Shown: positions 24,839 to 39,846 of the stretch, one piece after another | Position numbering within the stretch: position 1 is the first letter of the stretch | Layout: each line of letters opens with the position of its first letter | Notes under the pieces: generated by a model | The model's input: the letters and a program-made list of their open reading frames with translations, nothing else | What the model was told of the DNA's origin: nothing | Database searches by the model: none | NCBI RefSeq assembly: GCF_001562115.1 | Contig: NZ_CP013926.1 | Span: 2,852,001 to 2,916,000 of the forward strand | Origin: Alteromonas stellipolaris | Lineage (GTDB): Bacteria; Pseudomonadota; Gammaproteobacteria; Enterobacterales; Alteromonadaceae | Direction of reading: 5' to 3' | Length of the DNA: 64,000 nt | Position numbers and translations under genes: made by a program

Positions 24839-25327
24839 TCAAGCGGGATTTAAGAAACTGGAGGAGCCTTTCACATACGTGAAAAACCACTCAATAATGA
24901 CACCAAATTCGGGAATAAGTACCGACGTTTGCCACCACTGCGATGAGGCAGCAGCAGAGAAAGTGTCCATGAAAAAGAGAAGCGCGCTAACGATAAGAAC
25001 TCCGCGGAGCGCTCCAAATACAATGCCTAAAACGCGGTCGGTACCTGACAGGCCTGTTGCCTGAACCAGTTGCCCGATTGCAAAATTCAACATGCCGCCT
25101 AACATCAGAGTTGATACAAATAAAGCGGCAATGGCAGCGCCATTTCGAAGATACAAATCATCGATGGCAGTAAAGTATACGGCTAAGTCGGCATAAAAAT
25201 GGCTGGCAATAAAGAGTGCGCCAAACCATACCACAAGAGAGATGGCCTCTTTAACAAACCCTCTAATAAGGCTTATTAAGGTAGATACCGCAACGATACC
25301 CAATATGGAAAAGTCTACCCAGTTCAT
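24839..25327 (-). CDS. cvpA: Colicin V production protein CvpA
   Basis: The 162-residue inner-membrane protein has four hydrophobic segments and the family start [37 protein letters not shown] is typical of the third segment region. It is needed for colicin V export and envelope homeostasis in E. coli, but its molecular role is not settled. It is placed directly before purF, as in other gammaproteobacteria, probably in one operon. Confidence 0.94.
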   Translation of the reverse strand: MNWVDFSILGIVAVSTLISLIRGFVKEAISLVVWFGALFIASHFYADLAVYFTAIDDLYLRNGAAIAALFVSTLMLGGMLNFAIGQLVQATGLSGTDRVLGIVFGALRGVLIVSALLFFMDTFSAAASSQWWQTSVLIPEFGVIIEWFFTYVKGSSSFLNPA

Positions 25328-25487
25328 TGTCTCTTAATTGCGTTATAGTCGCGGAAGTTGTTAGTAGCGACATGCCGTTGGCGAGATGGCGCGCATTCTA
25401 ACAGAAGCCAGAAAAATTACCAATGTGTAATATTTTTAGTCTCTGATTTTTACAGCATAAAAAGTACTGTGTACCTATGGGTTTACA

Positions 25488-26096
25488 CTACTCTACTTTA
25501 AACGTGGTAACCTTCCCTTTAAGGTCGGTGAGTTCACGTAAATGGGGCAATGCTGCCTCTAATTTTTGCTTTTCTAAGTCTGGGCCGACAAACACTTTGT
25601 TGAGCGGGCCAGAGTTAGTCATTATCCGGCGGCTGAACGCACGATACCCCGCTTTTTCAAGCTTATTCAATAGTGACTTTACGTTCTTCTCATGGCGAAA
25701 ACTGCCTAGTTGTATCACCCAGCCTGCGTCATCCACTGTGGAAGAGTCGGGTGCTTCAATAACAGTTTGACTAGCTAGAGAGTCTTCCGACGTTATAGAA
25801 GCCTCTTCGGGTTCAGGTAACGCTTGAGTCTCACTGGGCGCACTTGACGTTACGCTTTCATCATCCAGCGCCTTTTCGTCCGTTACCGTAACGGGCAACT
25901 GTGCTGCTTTAGCTACCCGCTCGCTTGGAAAAGCTTCGGGCTCTACAATGGGTTTCTTAGGAGGACTTGCAGGAACAGATACAAACGGTTCTTTGTTGGT
26001 TTGTTTCTTGCCATCGAGAAAGTCTGGTAAAAAAATAACTGCCAGCGCCACAATGATGATGGTGCCCACGAGTCTATTCTTTAATGCCGACGTCAC
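25488..26096 (-). CDS. dedD: SPOR-domain cell-division protein DedD
   Basis: The 202-residue protein has a short cytosolic N-terminus, one membrane helix (about residues 10-27, VGTIIIVALAVIFLPDFL), a proline/acid-rich periplasmic linker and a C-terminal SPOR domain (about 125-200, WVIQLGSFRHEKNVKSLLNKL). SPOR domains bind denuded septal peptidoglycan, and DedD assists septation. The position between folC and cvpA is conserved. Confidence 0.92.
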   Translation of the reverse strand: MTSALKNRLVGTIIIVALAVIFLPDFLDGKKQTNKEPFVSVPASPPKKPIVEPEAFPSERVAKAAQLPVTVTDEKALDDESVTSSAPSETQALPEPEEASITSEDSLASQTVIEAPDSSTVDDAGWVIQLGSFRHEKNVKSLLNKLEKAGYRAFSRRIMTNSGPLNKVFVGPDLEKQKLEAALPHLRELTDLKGKVTTFKVE

Positions 26097-26127
26097 TATT
26101 ATCTCCTGTTGAACTTATTGTTCGTTT

Positions 26128-27447
26128 TTATTGTTGTTCATTTGCGTTGGTACAATCTAACACCTCAGCCACGGTAACAAAGGAACCAAAGACCAATATG
26201 AGTTCGCCTTCATGGTAATCGTTACGTGCTGCTTTATAAGCACTTGTCACATCAAAGAAGGTTTGGGTACAAGTTTTATCAAGCTGAGCATCCAAAAGTG
26301 CACCGGCCAGCACGCTTGCATCGCAGCCTCGAGGGCCAGATGTGCTTGCTAGGTACCATTGTGCATTCAGCGACGACAAAGGCGCAAGGGTTTCTACAAT
26401 AGATTTGTCTTTTAACATACCCACCACCACGCGTATTTTACTTGCAGGATAACGTGTAAGCCATTCCTGCATTGCTTTGGTTGCTTGGGGGTTATGTGCG
26501 ACATCCACCACCACTAGCGGGTTGTGGCTAATTTCTTGTTGGCGGCCGGGTAAACGGGTGTTGGCAATAATCTGCTTTATCGCCGTTTCATCTGGCAGTA
26601 AGTCTAGTAACTCTAGTGCTGCAAGTGCCGTAGCTACGTTTTGCAGCGGAATGTGCGGGTATGGTAGTTGGGTAAATTCAGAATGCTTGCCCTTCCATTC
26701 CCATGTTCGACTAGGGCTATGCTCAGGGCTACTATCTGCCACAGCATTTTTAACGACGAAAAAGTCTTGTTGGGCCCACCGCCCTTCGACATTTAATTCA
26801 GCTACGATTTCTTGTAGCGAGTCTGGTGGTAAAAGCTCACCAATAACGGCTTTACCATTTTTTCGCATAATACCGGCTTTCTCGCGAGCGATTGCTTCGC
26901 GGGTATCGCCTAGCCAGTCTTGGTGATCGAGGTCAATGGTAGTAATGATGGCTAAATCTGGGTCGAGAATATTAGTAGCATCTAGCCTTCCCCCCAACCC
27001 CACTTCCAATACGGCCACATCAACACCCCAATCCTGCATCATTTTCATTGCCGCTAAGGTGCCGAACTCAAAATAGGTTAACGTGATATCGCCACGGGCT
27101 TTTTCGATAAGCTCGAAAGCGCGGCAAAATTCGTTTTCTTCCGCCAATTCACCATTTAACCGCACACGTTCGCAGTAACTCAAAAGATGAGGAGAGCTAA
27201 ATACCGCTACGGTTTTACCTTGCGCAAGCATGGCTTGTTCTAGCAAGCGGCAAGTTGTGCCTTTGCCGTTCGTACCGGCCACGGTAATAAGCAGAGAGTC
27301 TTTTAAATGGATATCCATGGTATTGGCCACAGATTTAACGCGTCCAAGCCCCATATCAATGGCACTTGGGTGGATAGATTCAAGATGAGAAAGCCACTGA
27401 CTCAACGAGGTTGTTGAGTCAGTATTTTGATTTTTTTGTGTATTCAC
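26128..27447 (-). CDS. folC: Bifunctional dihydrofolate synthase / folylpolyglutamate synthase
   Basis: The 439-residue Mur-ligase-family enzyme has the ATP loop VAGTNGKGTTCRLLE (about 56-70), YFEFGTLAAM, the lysine/metal segment EVGLGGRLDATNI and the C-terminal DVAHNPQA. It adds L-glutamate to dihydropteroate and to folates. Its start overlaps the accD stop by one base (27447), indicating tight coupling in the accD-folC-dedD-cvpA-purF block. Confidence 0.97.
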   Translation of the reverse strand: MNTQKNQNTDSTTSLSQWLSHLESIHPSAIDMGLGRVKSVANTMDIHLKDSLLITVAGTNGKGTTCRLLEQAMLAQGKTVAVFSSPHLLSYCERVRLNGELAEENEFCRAFELIEKARGDITLTYFEFGTLAAMKMMQDWGVDVAVLEVGLGGRLDATNILDPDLAIITTIDLDHQDWLGDTREAIAREKAGIMRKNGKAVIGELLPPDSLQEIVAELNVEGRWAQQDFFVVKNAVADSSPEHSPSRTWEWKGKHSEFTQLPYPHIPLQNVATALAALELLDLLPDETAIKQIIANTRLPGRQQEISHNPLVVVDVAHNPQATKAMQEWLTRYPASKIRVVVGMLKDKSIVETLAPLSSLNAQWYLASTSGPRGCDASVLAGALLDAQLDKTCTQTFFDVTSAYKAARNDYHEGELILVFGSFVTVAEVLDCTNANEQQ

Positions 27448-28292
27448 TAATTCTGATGATGCAGCTTAAGTAACAAGCCGTGTAATTTATCACGCATTTC
27501 TCTGCGGTCAACAATCATATCAATCGCGCCCTTCTCAACAAGGAACTCACTACGCTGGAAACCTTGTGGTAACTTTTCGCGTACTGTTTGCTCGATAACA
27601 CGAGGACCAGCAAAACCAATCAAGGCTTTTGGCTCAGCAACGTTAACGTCACCTAGCATGGCTAAACTAGCAGAAACGCCACCCATCGTTGGGTCGGTTA
27701 GTACAGAAATGTAAGGCAAACCTTTTTTACTCATTTTTGCCAATGCTGCAGATGTTTTTGCCATTTGCATGAGCGACATAAGCGCTTCTTGCATACGTGC
27801 ACCGCCACTGGCAGAGAAACAAATAAGGGGTGTGTTGTTCTCAAGACAAGCATTTACCGCAGCAACAAAGCGAGCACCTACCACAGAGGCCATTGAACCA
27901 CCCATAAAGGCAAATTCGAAACTGGCTACTACAACTGGCATACCTTTTAGTTTGCCCTGCATAACAACCAAGGCATCTTTTTCATTGGTTAGCTTTTGCG
28001 CGGCCACAATGCGGTCTTTATAACGCTTTGAATCTTTAAATTTCAAGATATCTTGTGGTTCGAATTCACCACCAAGTTCTACGCGGTCACCTTCATCAAG
28101 AAAACCGTCTATACGGCGACGGGCCGTAATACGCATGTGATGATCGCACTTAGGGCAAACTTCTTGAAGTTTTTCCAACTCGCTTTTGTACAACACAGCT
28201 TGGCAAGAGCCGCATTTTGTCCAAATCCCCTCAGGTACATTACCTTTTGTGGATGTTTGCGTACGCGGAAGAATTTTTTGAATCCAGCTCAT
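27447..28292 (-). CDS. accD: Acetyl-CoA carboxylase carboxyltransferase subunit beta
   Basis: The 281-residue protein carries the N-terminal four-cysteine zinc finger (CGSC at about 27 and CPKC at about 46) and the crotonase-type carboxyltransferase core with [17 protein letters not shown] and [10 protein letters not shown]. It transfers carboxyl from biotin to acetyl-CoA together with AccA (not in this window). It is slightly shorter than the E. coli protein (304 residues), lacking the C-terminal tail. Confidence 0.97.
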   Translation of the reverse strand: MSWIQKILPRTQTSTKGNVPEGIWTKCGSCQAVLYKSELEKLQEVCPKCDHHMRITARRRIDGFLDEGDRVELGGEFEPQDILKFKDSKRYKDRIVAAQKLTNEKDALVVMQGKLKGMPVVVASFEFAFMGGSMASVVGARFVAAVNACLENNTPLICFSASGGARMQEALMSLMQMAKTSAALAKMSKKGLPYISVLTDPTMGGVSASLAMLGDVNVAEPKALIGFAGPRVIEQTVREKLPQGFQRSEFLVEKGAIDMIVDRREMRDKLHGLLLKLHHQN

Positions 28293-28493
28293 GGAAAAGG
28301 AATCCTTTATATTTATTAGCGCACCGACACTGTTTTTTCATTCGTGCTTTGTGTCAGTACTACATGAATATTTCGGTTACTTTATTGTAGCGCAAGAGAA
28401 AAATACGCACTACGTTAGTACAACCACCTAATATAGCGCGCTATTAGACCACAATACAGTAAAATGGAAAAAACAAAACTGGTCTAAGAAGTT

Positions 28494-28518
28494 GAACGGT
28501 AACCCATTGCTACCGTTC
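28494..28518. terminator. Inverted repeat downstream of truA, possible terminator
   Basis: Stem GAACGGTA (28494-28501) / TACCGTTC (28511-28518) with a 9-nt loop, 17 bp past the truA stop. Only a weak T-tract follows on the minus strand, so termination is uncertain. The remainder of the truA-accD gap (28293-28534) shows no gene. Confidence 0.5.
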
Positions 28519-28534
28519 AGAGGCGTTCACGCTT

Positions 28535-29326
28535 TTAAGATTCTGGAAGAAAAAGAGGCCCAAGGGGCGATTTTGGTATACCGAAGTGCTCAGGGTAAGT
28601 TACATCAACCAAATACAACCCGTTAGGTTTAGCGGTAGTAGCGGCTTTAGCACGGTCTTTTAAAGTAAGCAGATGCGCCATCCAATCGACAGGTTGCTCC
28701 CCTGCCCCAATGCAAAGCAGTGAACCAGTAATATTACGTACCATATGATGCAAAAATGCATTTGCACGGATATCTAACACCACATAACGACCTTGCCTAT
28801 GTACACTCACGCTACTCACTGTTCGGTGAGGCGTTTTGCTTTGACACAGTGAAGCTCGAAATGTAGTGAAATCGTGTTCACCTACCAACGCCTGTGCGGC
28901 TTCATGCATCTTCTCGGCGTCTAACTCGCGGTATTCGTGAGTAACACCATTGTGCAAAATAGCAGGTCGCATACGTGAGTTATAAATAACGTAACGATAA
29001 CGACGATGAGTAGCCGAAAAGCGGGCGTGAAAATCATCAGAGACAGGTCTAGCCCAGGTTACGGCTATCGAGTCAGGCATGTTAGCATTAATGCCAAGTG
29101 TCCAAGCTCGCTCTGGACGCTCTACATCGCAGTCAAAATGGACTATTTGGCCAGTTGCATGCACACCGGCATCGGTGCGACCAGCACAAAATACTATAAT
29201 AGGCTTATTTGCGATAACGGTGAGTGCTTTCTCTAGGTATTCTTGCACGCTAGCCACGTCTTTTTGACGTTGCCAACCATGTACCGATGCACCATCATAC
29301 TCGATGCCTAAGGCGATTCGCCCCAT
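28535..29326 (-). CDS. truA: tRNA pseudouridine(38-40) synthase
   Basis: The 263-residue enzyme has the catalytic motif [10 protein letters not shown] with Asp at about residue 52, RYRYVIYN and FLHHMVRNI. It isomerises U38-U40 in the anticodon arm of tRNAs. It lies 61 bp downstream of fimV, the conserved placement in Vibrio, Shewanella and Alteromonas-type genomes. Confidence 0.97.
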   Translation of the reverse strand: MGRIALGIEYDGASVHGWQRQKDVASVQEYLEKALTVIANKPIIVFCAGRTDAGVHATGQIVHFDCDVERPERAWTLGINANMPDSIAVTWARPVSDDFHARFSATHRRYRYVIYNSRMRPAILHNGVTHEYRELDAEKMHEAAQALVGEHDFTTFRASLCQSKTPHRTVSSVSVHRQGRYVVLDIRANAFLHHMVRNITGSLLCIGAGEQPVDWMAHLLTLKDRAKAATTAKPNGLYLVDVTYPEHFGIPKSPLGPLFLPES

Positions 29327-29387
29327 GTTTCAAACACCTCTAAATAGAAAAGCCGCTAAGTGTAGTCATACCGCACTCAACATGCAA

Positions 29388-34133
<4,746 letters not shown>

Positions 34134-34553
34134 AGCAATCCTATATGCCCTCAAGCGTCAACACCACCAAGTGTCATGGTGGAGATTCGTAGCTAAACCT
34201 CTTTTCATTGGCGCTTAAATGCGGCAAACGGGTTCAGCTTTTTATTCTTATCATTGATAGCGCCTGCGCACGAATGAAAATGCCCTATCAATACAGATTT
34301 TCTATATTACTTACCGCTATTTTTTACCTTTATTGATGTATCGACAACATCACTTAGGCCAACGGTATTTTTAATCTGGTTTAGGAAACTATAAACCAGT
34401 TATTAATGGCAATCTAGTTAGCCCTTCTGTTTTCGGTATCTATTTGTTGAATATCGATATAACTGCTTATCGGCCGAGTAAGCAAAATGTTTACTTACTC
34501 GGCAAAATCAATGTTATATCCCCTACTTTGAGCTTTGCCTACTTATCCTATGA
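34134..34553. other. Intergenic region upstream of fimV
   Basis: No gene in these 420 bases. It must contain the fimV promoter on the minus strand (AT-rich between 34240 and 34450). A 10-bp inverted repeat GCCGAGTAAG (34473-34482) / CTTACTCGGC (34494-34503) lies about 50 bp past the asd stop and could end asd transcription, though it has no T-tract. Confidence 0.55.
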
Positions 34554-35570
34554 TTACAGGTAATCGCGAATTAGAGTTTCAGCAATTTGGATACTGTTAG
34601 TTGCTGCACCTTTACGGATATTGTCTGACACAACCCAAAGGTTAAGACCACAGGGGTGAGTGATATCGTTTCGAATACGTCCAACGTGAACCATATCATT
34701 GCCGCTAGCACTGCTTACCTGAGTAGGAAACTGATCGGCAGCATCATAAACTTTAACCCCTGGAGCATCTGCAAGTAATTGCTTAACCTGTTCGGCATCT
34801 ATTGGCGCGCGAGTTTCTAAGTGAATGGCTTCACCATGCCCGTAAAATACAGGAACTCTCACTGCGGTCGCATTAACCAATATGCTGTCATCGCCCATAA
34901 TTTTTTGTGTTTCCCACACCATTTTCATTTCTTCTTTGGTGTAGTCATTGTCTTGAAACGCATCAATTTGAGGAATAACGTTAAAGGCGATTTGGCGGCT
35001 AAACGCTTTAGTTTCGAGCTCTCGCGCATTTAACAGGCTAGCAGTTTGCTTCACCAGCTCTTCCATCGCTTCTTTTCCTGCACCAGATACAGACTGATAC
35101 GTACTCACGTTAATACGGTCAATACCCACAGCATCGTGTATTGGCTTCAACGCCACCATCATTTGAATGGTTGAACAATTCGGGTTGGCAATAATGTTTC
35201 TGTTACGAAAATCAGCCAGTACGTGTGCATTAACTTCTGGCACTACAAGCGGAATGTCTGGCTCGTATCTAAATTCAGACGTGTTATCAATAACAATACA
35301 GCCTGCATCAGCTGCACGTGGCGCGAATTCAGCAGAAATGCTGCCGCCCGCTGAGAAGAAGCCAAACTGTACCAACGACCAATCGAAAGTATCTGCATCC
35401 AACACTTCTACATCTTCGCCCTTGAAGCTAATACTGGTTCCCGCTGAACGTTTGCTGGCTAGTGGATATAAACGATTTACTGGAAAGCCACGCTCTGCCA
35501 ATAGTTCTATCATGGTTTGCCCAACTAGACCGGTCGCGCCTAATACGGCAACGTCAAAGGCTTGTGACAT
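34554..35570 (-). CDS. asd: Aspartate-semialdehyde dehydrogenase
   Basis: The 338-residue enzyme reduces aspartyl phosphate to the semialdehyde, feeding lysine, diaminopimelate, threonine and methionine. NADP-binding GATGLVGQTM lies at about 11-20, the catalytic cysteine in ANPNCSTIQM (about 131-140), and the substrate-binding SVSGAGKEAMEE follows. It occupies the place of usg in E. coli (pdxB-usg-truA) but retains the catalytic cysteine, so it should be a working ASADH. It lies 59 bp downstream of pdxB. Confidence 0.95.
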   Translation of the reverse strand: MSQAFDVAVLGATGLVGQTMIELLAERGFPVNRLYPLASKRSAGTSISFKGEDVEVLDADTFDWSLVQFGFFSAGGSISAEFAPRAADAGCIVIDNTSEFRYEPDIPLVVPEVNAHVLADFRNRNIIANPNCSTIQMMVALKPIHDAVGIDRINVSTYQSVSGAGKEAMEELVKQTASLLNARELETKAFSRQIAFNVIPQIDAFQDNDYTKEEMKMVWETQKIMGDDSILVNATAVRVPVFYGHGEAIHLETRAPIDAEQVKQLLADAPGVKVYDAADQFPTQVSSASGNDMVHVGRIRNDITHPCGLNLWVVSDNIRKGAATNSIQIAETLIRDYL

Positions 35571-35629
35571 AAGTGTTGTTTCTCCTATTAATGGTATTGC
35601 TTAAAATTAGAAGGCGTTAGGCTGGCAAA

Positions 35630-36832
35630 CTAGGCTTGCACCAAAAAACCTAACCCTTTCAATTGCTGTTTAATTTCATCTGAAGTGTTACTGGGCAATA
35701 TTAGCGTATACGCACTGCATTCCCGTCGCACCCGATAGCTTTTGCGCATAGTAGCAAAGGTGTGGCTGATGCTGGCAGTAATTTCTTTGCTATCTGCACT
35801 TTCATTTTGCTGTCTTTCCAGTGCTTCCCCTAACCTTTCCCGAAAGGCGGTATCGTCATCAAGCAAGTTATAAACCTGTAGCATTAATCCTATCAAATCT
35901 TGTTTCGATAATGTGGAAGCTGACGCAGACGCCAATTCTACTTTGATGGGGTCAACAGCGGATAAATACTCGCCAAGGGTTTTAGTGCAAGGTTCTTCCA
36001 ACAAATTGCATATTTGTTCGTAAACATACTGGGTACCGCGCACTTTGCCCTCAACTGAATGCCCAGCTATATGAGGTGTCATTAACCAACAATACTGCAC
36101 TAGTTCGGGGTTGATGGCGGGCTCATTTTCAAATACATCTAACACTACTGTGGGCGCGTTTGGTTGTTTAAGCCTATTTAACAAAGCCTGTTCATCAATC
36201 ACTTCACCGCGACACGCATTAATAAGCAACTGATTGCTACCTAGCTGCTCTAGCACATCAGCATTAATCAATTTACCTGTGGTGTGGCTGCCTGTCTTCA
36301 CATAGGGCACATGAAGCGTGATCACATCACAATCGATAATGTCTTGAAAATCAACGAAGGTTCGTGGGTCATCCGCTGCACTTAGTGGGGGATCGCACAA
36401 CTTATAGTCAATGTTCAATGCGGCTAATCGTTTTGCCAAGGCTGTACCTACATGCCCTGCTCCTACAATACCAACGGTAATAGCATTAATGTCTATTTTA
36501 CCTGCACGGTCGGCCAAAAATAATGCGCTTAGCACATATTCGGCCACGGCCACGGCATTACAGCCGCCCGCTGAATTCCAGCTAATCCCCTGACTATCAA
36601 GCCAGATTTTATCCATGTGATTAGTGCCAGAGGTGGCAGTAGTAACGAACTGAAGTTGCGAAGCTTGGCTTAGCAACGTTTCATTGACTTTGGTGGTAGA
36701 ACGCACAGCCAAGATATCTACGTTTTTGATATCTTCCGGAGTAAGGGTTTGCCATGCATAACGACTTACGTCACCTAAGCCACTAAAGTACTCGTGGCCT
36801 AAAGGAATAGTGTCTTCAAAGAGTATTTTCAT
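35630..36832 (-). CDS. pdxB: Erythronate-4-phosphate dehydrogenase
   Basis: The 400-residue enzyme is a D-2-hydroxyacid dehydrogenase of the pyridoxal-phosphate pathway. Features are MKILFEDTIPLG at the start, NAD-binding GIVGAGHVGTALAKRL (about 118-133), catalytic Arg in INACRGEVID and His in MTPHIAGHSVEGK, plus the PdxB-specific C-terminal dimerisation domain. It sits first in the asd-fimV-truA block. Confidence 0.95.
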   Translation of the reverse strand: MKILFEDTIPLGHEYFSGLGDVSRYAWQTLTPEDIKNVDILAVRSTTKVNETLLSQASQLQFVTTATSGTNHMDKIWLDSQGISWNSAGGCNAVAVAEYVLSALFLADRAGKIDINAITVGIVGAGHVGTALAKRLAALNIDYKLCDPPLSAADDPRTFVDFQDIIDCDVITLHVPYVKTGSHTTGKLINADVLEQLGSNQLLINACRGEVIDEQALLNRLKQPNAPTVVLDVFENEPAINPELVQYCWLMTPHIAGHSVEGKVRGTQYVYEQICNLLEEPCTKTLGEYLSAVDPIKVELASASASTLSKQDLIGLMLQVYNLLDDDTAFRERLGEALERQQNESADSKEITASISHTFATMRKSYRVRRECSAYTLILPSNTSDEIKQQLKGLGFLVQA

Positions 36833-36913
36833 GATGCTAAGTTTACCTCAATCCTACGGATTAGTAACCTTGAGCACCATGAATCAACACAGTTTTTTAG
36901 TCTAATTTAGCGC

Positions 36914-37672
36914 TTATTCGTCGAAACCAGGGAATCGACGTGCAACCCGCCGTTTAATACCCGGCCAAGCTAGGCTGCCACCCGCTTGCTTGGTTACCTC
37001 TGACGCTTGAGCGCGGATCCCTTGTAAAATAGCAGAATGGATTGGAATTAACTTCTGACCTGTGGCTTGCGCTTTTAACTGAATTTCGCAGGCTCGCTGA
37101 AAAATGAACATAAATAAAAACGCATCGGCAATGTTGTCGGCACAGGTAAGCAGGCCGTGATTTCGTAAAATCATAAATTGCGTATCACCTAAATCACGCA
37201 CTAGGCGCGCTTTCTCATCAGGGTTCAAGGCTACGCCTTCATAGGCGTGATACGACAACGAGGCTAACGGGAACAAAGACTGCTGTGAGTAGGCTTGTAG
37301 TCCTTCCTCTAGTACTGAAAGTGCTACCCCTTCGGTGGTATGCAAATGCATAACGCACTTCGCATCGTCTCTGGCTTCGTGCACCGCACTGTGAATAGTA
37401 AAGCCCGCAGGGTTGATGTCGTACTCACTTTCCATCACCTTATTGCCGTGTAAGTCTACCTTTACCAGACTTGACGCTGTGACTTCATCAAACATCATAC
37501 CGTAAGGGTTTATCAAAAAGTGATGCTCAGGCCCTGGTACCCTTGCAGATATATGAGTAAAAATTAAATCGTCCCAACCGTACATGGCCACAGCACGATA
37601 ACACGCCGCCAGATCTACACGGGTCTGCCATTCTTGTTCACTCACCTGAGCTTTTGCTTTTGAACTCATCAT
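36914..37672 (-). CDS. Class II aldolase/adducin family protein
   Basis: The 252-residue protein has the class II aldolase fold with zinc ligands in HLHTTEG (His-X-His, about 128-130) and a later His in ILRNHGLLT. FTHISARVPGPEHHFLINPYG is typical of the adducin-like subgroup. The sugar or acid substrate is not evident. GGAGA precedes the ATG. Divergent, 75 bp away, is a Crp/Fnr-type regulator that may control it. Confidence 0.88.
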   Translation of the reverse strand: MMSSKAKAQVSEQEWQTRVDLAACYRAVAMYGWDDLIFTHISARVPGPEHHFLINPYGMMFDEVTASSLVKVDLHGNKVMESEYDINPAGFTIHSAVHEARDDAKCVMHLHTTEGVALSVLEEGLQAYSQQSLFPLASLSYHAYEGVALNPDEKARLVRDLGDTQFMILRNHGLLTCADNIADAFLFMFIFQRACEIQLKAQATGQKLIPIHSAILQGIRAQASEVTKQAGGSLAWPGIKRRVARRFPGFDE

Positions 37673-37720
37673 TCGTCTCCTACATTTTTTTCTACCTTAC
37701 GCCTAATTTACAAGCTAAAC

Positions 37721-37736
37721 TGTCGGATAAACGACA
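37721..37736. promoter_or_regulatory. TGTCG-N6-CGACA dyad between divergent aldolase and Crp/Fnr genes
   Basis: A perfect 5-bp inverted repeat with 6-bp centre (TGTCGGATAAACGACA), 11 bp before the regulator's ATG. Geometry matches sites of the Crp/Fnr superfamily such as CooA (TGTCG-N6-CGACA). Binding by the adjacent regulator is inference. Confidence 0.55.
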
Positions 37737-37747
37737 CTGTAATAAAA

Positions 37748-38446
37748 ATGTTAACTCAAGAATACTCAACCGTTTTAACCAGCTCGATGTGGTTTTCTTC
37801 ACTTCCTGAAAACTTGCAATGCGCCTTGCTCAATAAGGTACGTTTTCGTCATTTAAAAGCAGGTCAACAACTGCATGCTAAAGGCGAGGAAGGCATTGGT
37901 TTTTATGGTGTATGTGAAGGCCGCTTGCGTGTAATGAATATTGGCGCCAATGGCAAGGAAATGCTGTTTGCCTTGCTCGGGCCCGGCACTTGGTTTGGTG
38001 AAATCTCTCTGTTTGATGATTTACCTCGCACCCACAATAGCGTGTGCGAGATAGATACCGTTATTGCGGTTATCCCCAAAAATGCATTTAACGCAGTGTT
38101 AAAGGCACACCCTGAGCTTTATCCTCACTTTGCCCGCCTGCTTTGTTCACGAGTAAGAAGTGCATTTCAATTTATTGATTCCAGCGCAGGGCTAAATTTA
38201 CAACATCAGTTAATTAAGCGCCTACTAATGCTAACCACCAGTTATGGCCAGCATTTACCCCAAGACTGCGCCATTACCCTAACCTTATCGCAAGAGTCTT
38301 TGGCGCAGATGATAAACAGTAGCCGACAAACGGTGAATCAGCTCTTAGGTGATTTACAAAACCAAGGATTACTGCATTTACATTATGGAAAAATAACGAT
38401 TAGTCGCCCAAACGCTTTGTTCGCATTGCTTGTTGATGAAGAGTGA
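37748..38446 (+). CDS. Crp/Fnr-family transcriptional regulator
   Basis: The 232-residue protein has an N-terminal cyclic-nucleotide-binding-like beta-roll (about 20-125, GEISLFDDLPRTHNS), the dimer helix, and a C-terminal winged HTH (about 165-225, LSQESLAQMINSSRQTVNQLL). The cAMP-phosphate-binding RS motif is not conserved and there is no FNR cysteine cluster, so its ligand is unknown. Divergent from the class II aldolase, with a dyad between them. Confidence 0.9.
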   Translation: MLTQEYSTVLTSSMWFSSLPENLQCALLNKVRFRHLKAGQQLHAKGEEGIGFYGVCEGRLRVMNIGANGKEMLFALLGPGTWFGEISLFDDLPRTHNSVCEIDTVIAVIPKNAFNAVLKAHPELYPHFARLLCSRVRSAFQFIDSSAGLNLQHQLIKRLLMLTTSYGQHLPQDCAITLTLSQESLAQMINSSRQTVNQLLGDLQNQGLLHLHYGKITISRPNALFALLVDEE

Positions 38447-38550
38447 CAAATAGTAGTAATAGCTGAACAGAAATAACTAAAAAATAATTGGACCGGATAA
38501 ATAGGCAGTTATTCGTATGAGCGGAAGATAAGTGTGAAGACGGACAACTC

Positions 38551-38575
38551 GATGGGGGAAATAAAGTTCCCCATC
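38551..38575. terminator. Inverted repeat downstream of fabB
   Basis: GATGGGGGAA / TTCCCCATC around ATAAAG, between the convergent Crp/Fnr and fabB genes. No clear T-tract follows, so its role as terminator is tentative. Confidence 0.5.
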
Positions 38576-38631
38576 AAGCCTTTAACCAAGTCTGTCAGCA
38601 ATTCTGATACAGACTCGCTTACCGCTATTGC

Positions 38632-39846
38632 TTAGCCTTGGTAACGCTGCATCACTAACGTTGCGTTAGTGCCGCCAAAACCAAAACTATTAGACATAAC
38701 GGTGTTCAACGTTGCTTCACGTGTTTGTGTGACAATGTCGAGACCAGCTGCTGCATCGTCTAGGGTGTCGATGTTAATTGATGGTGCAATAAAATTATTT
38801 TCCATCATCAACAAGCTATAGATAGCTTCGTTAACCCCGGCTGCACCTAATGCATGACCCGTTAGTGATTTTGTTGCACTAATTGGCACACCAGATTGAC
38901 CGAACACTTCCTGAATAGCCGCCAGTTCTTTAACATCACCTACCGGTGTTGAAGTACCATGGGTGTTCAAGTAGTCAATTGGAGCAGATACATTCTGCAT
39001 GGCCATTTTCATACAACGAATTGCGCCTTCGCCTGATGGAGCCACCATGTCGAAGCCATCAGAAGTAGCACCATAACCAACCACTTCACCGTAAATTTTT
39101 GCACCACGGGCTAATGCGTGTTCAAGCTCTTCCACAACAACCATACCGCCACCGCCAGAGCTAACAAAGCCATCGCGCGCTGCATCGTAAGTACGTGATG
39201 CTACTGAAGGGTTGTCATTATATTTAGAACTCAGTGCGCCCATGGCGTCGAACTGACTCGACAGTGCCCAGTGCAATTCTTCACCGCCACCTGCAAATAC
39301 AACATCTTGCTTACCCAGTTGAATAAGCTCCATGGCGTTACCAATACAATGAGCACTGGTGGCACAAGCTGATGCGATTGAGTAGTTAACACCACGAATT
39401 TTAAATGGCGTAGCAAGACACGCTGAAACCGTAGACGCCATACAACGAGGTACCATGTATGGTCCAACACGTTTTACGCCTTTTTCACGCAAAATATCTG
39501 CAGAAAGCACTTGGTTTTCAGAAGACGCGCCGCCAGAGCCAGCAATAATACCCGTGCGATCGTTAGAAATATCGCTATCTTCAAGGCCTGCATCTTCAAT
39601 GGCTTGTTGCATTGCAACATAAGCATAGGCCGCCGCATCACCCATAAACCGCATAGCTTTACGGTCGATGTGCTCTTTAAGGTCGATATCGATATTACCC
39701 CACACTTGGCTTCTTAAACCCATCTCAGCGAACTGCTCAGAGTGTGTAATACCTGACTTACCTGCTTTTAATGAAGCAAGTACATCTTGTTTATTGACGC
39801 CGATGCTTGAAACAATTCCAAGACCGGTGATAACTGCTCTTCTCAT
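38632..39846 (-). CDS. fabB: Beta-ketoacyl-ACP synthase I
   Basis: The 404-residue condensing enzyme has the catalytic cysteine in [12 protein letters not shown] (about 163), His in [11 protein letters not shown] and [11 protein letters not shown], and the [10 protein letters not shown] end motif. It elongates acyl-ACP including unsaturated intermediates. fabA is not adjacent. In E. coli fabB is beside mnmC; here a diguanylate cyclase gene has come between them. No FabR-type palindrome is visible upstream. Confidence 0.95.
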   Translation of the reverse strand: MRRAVITGLGIVSSIGVNKQDVLASLKAGKSGITHSEQFAEMGLRSQVWGNIDIDLKEHIDRKAMRFMGDAAAYAYVAMQQAIEDAGLEDSDISNDRTGIIAGSGGASSENQVLSADILREKGVKRVGPYMVPRCMASTVSACLATPFKIRGVNYSIASACATSAHCIGNAMELIQLGKQDVVFAGGGEELHWALSSQFDAMGALSSKYNDNPSVASRTYDAARDGFVSSGGGGMVVVEELEHALARGAKIYGEVVGYGATSDGFDMVAPSGEGAIRCMKMAMQNVSAPIDYLNTHGTSTPVGDVKELAAIQEVFGQSGVPISATKSLTGHALGAAGVNEAIYSLLMMENNFIAPSINIDTLDDAAAGLDIVTQTREATLNTVMSNSFGFGGTNATLVMQRYQG

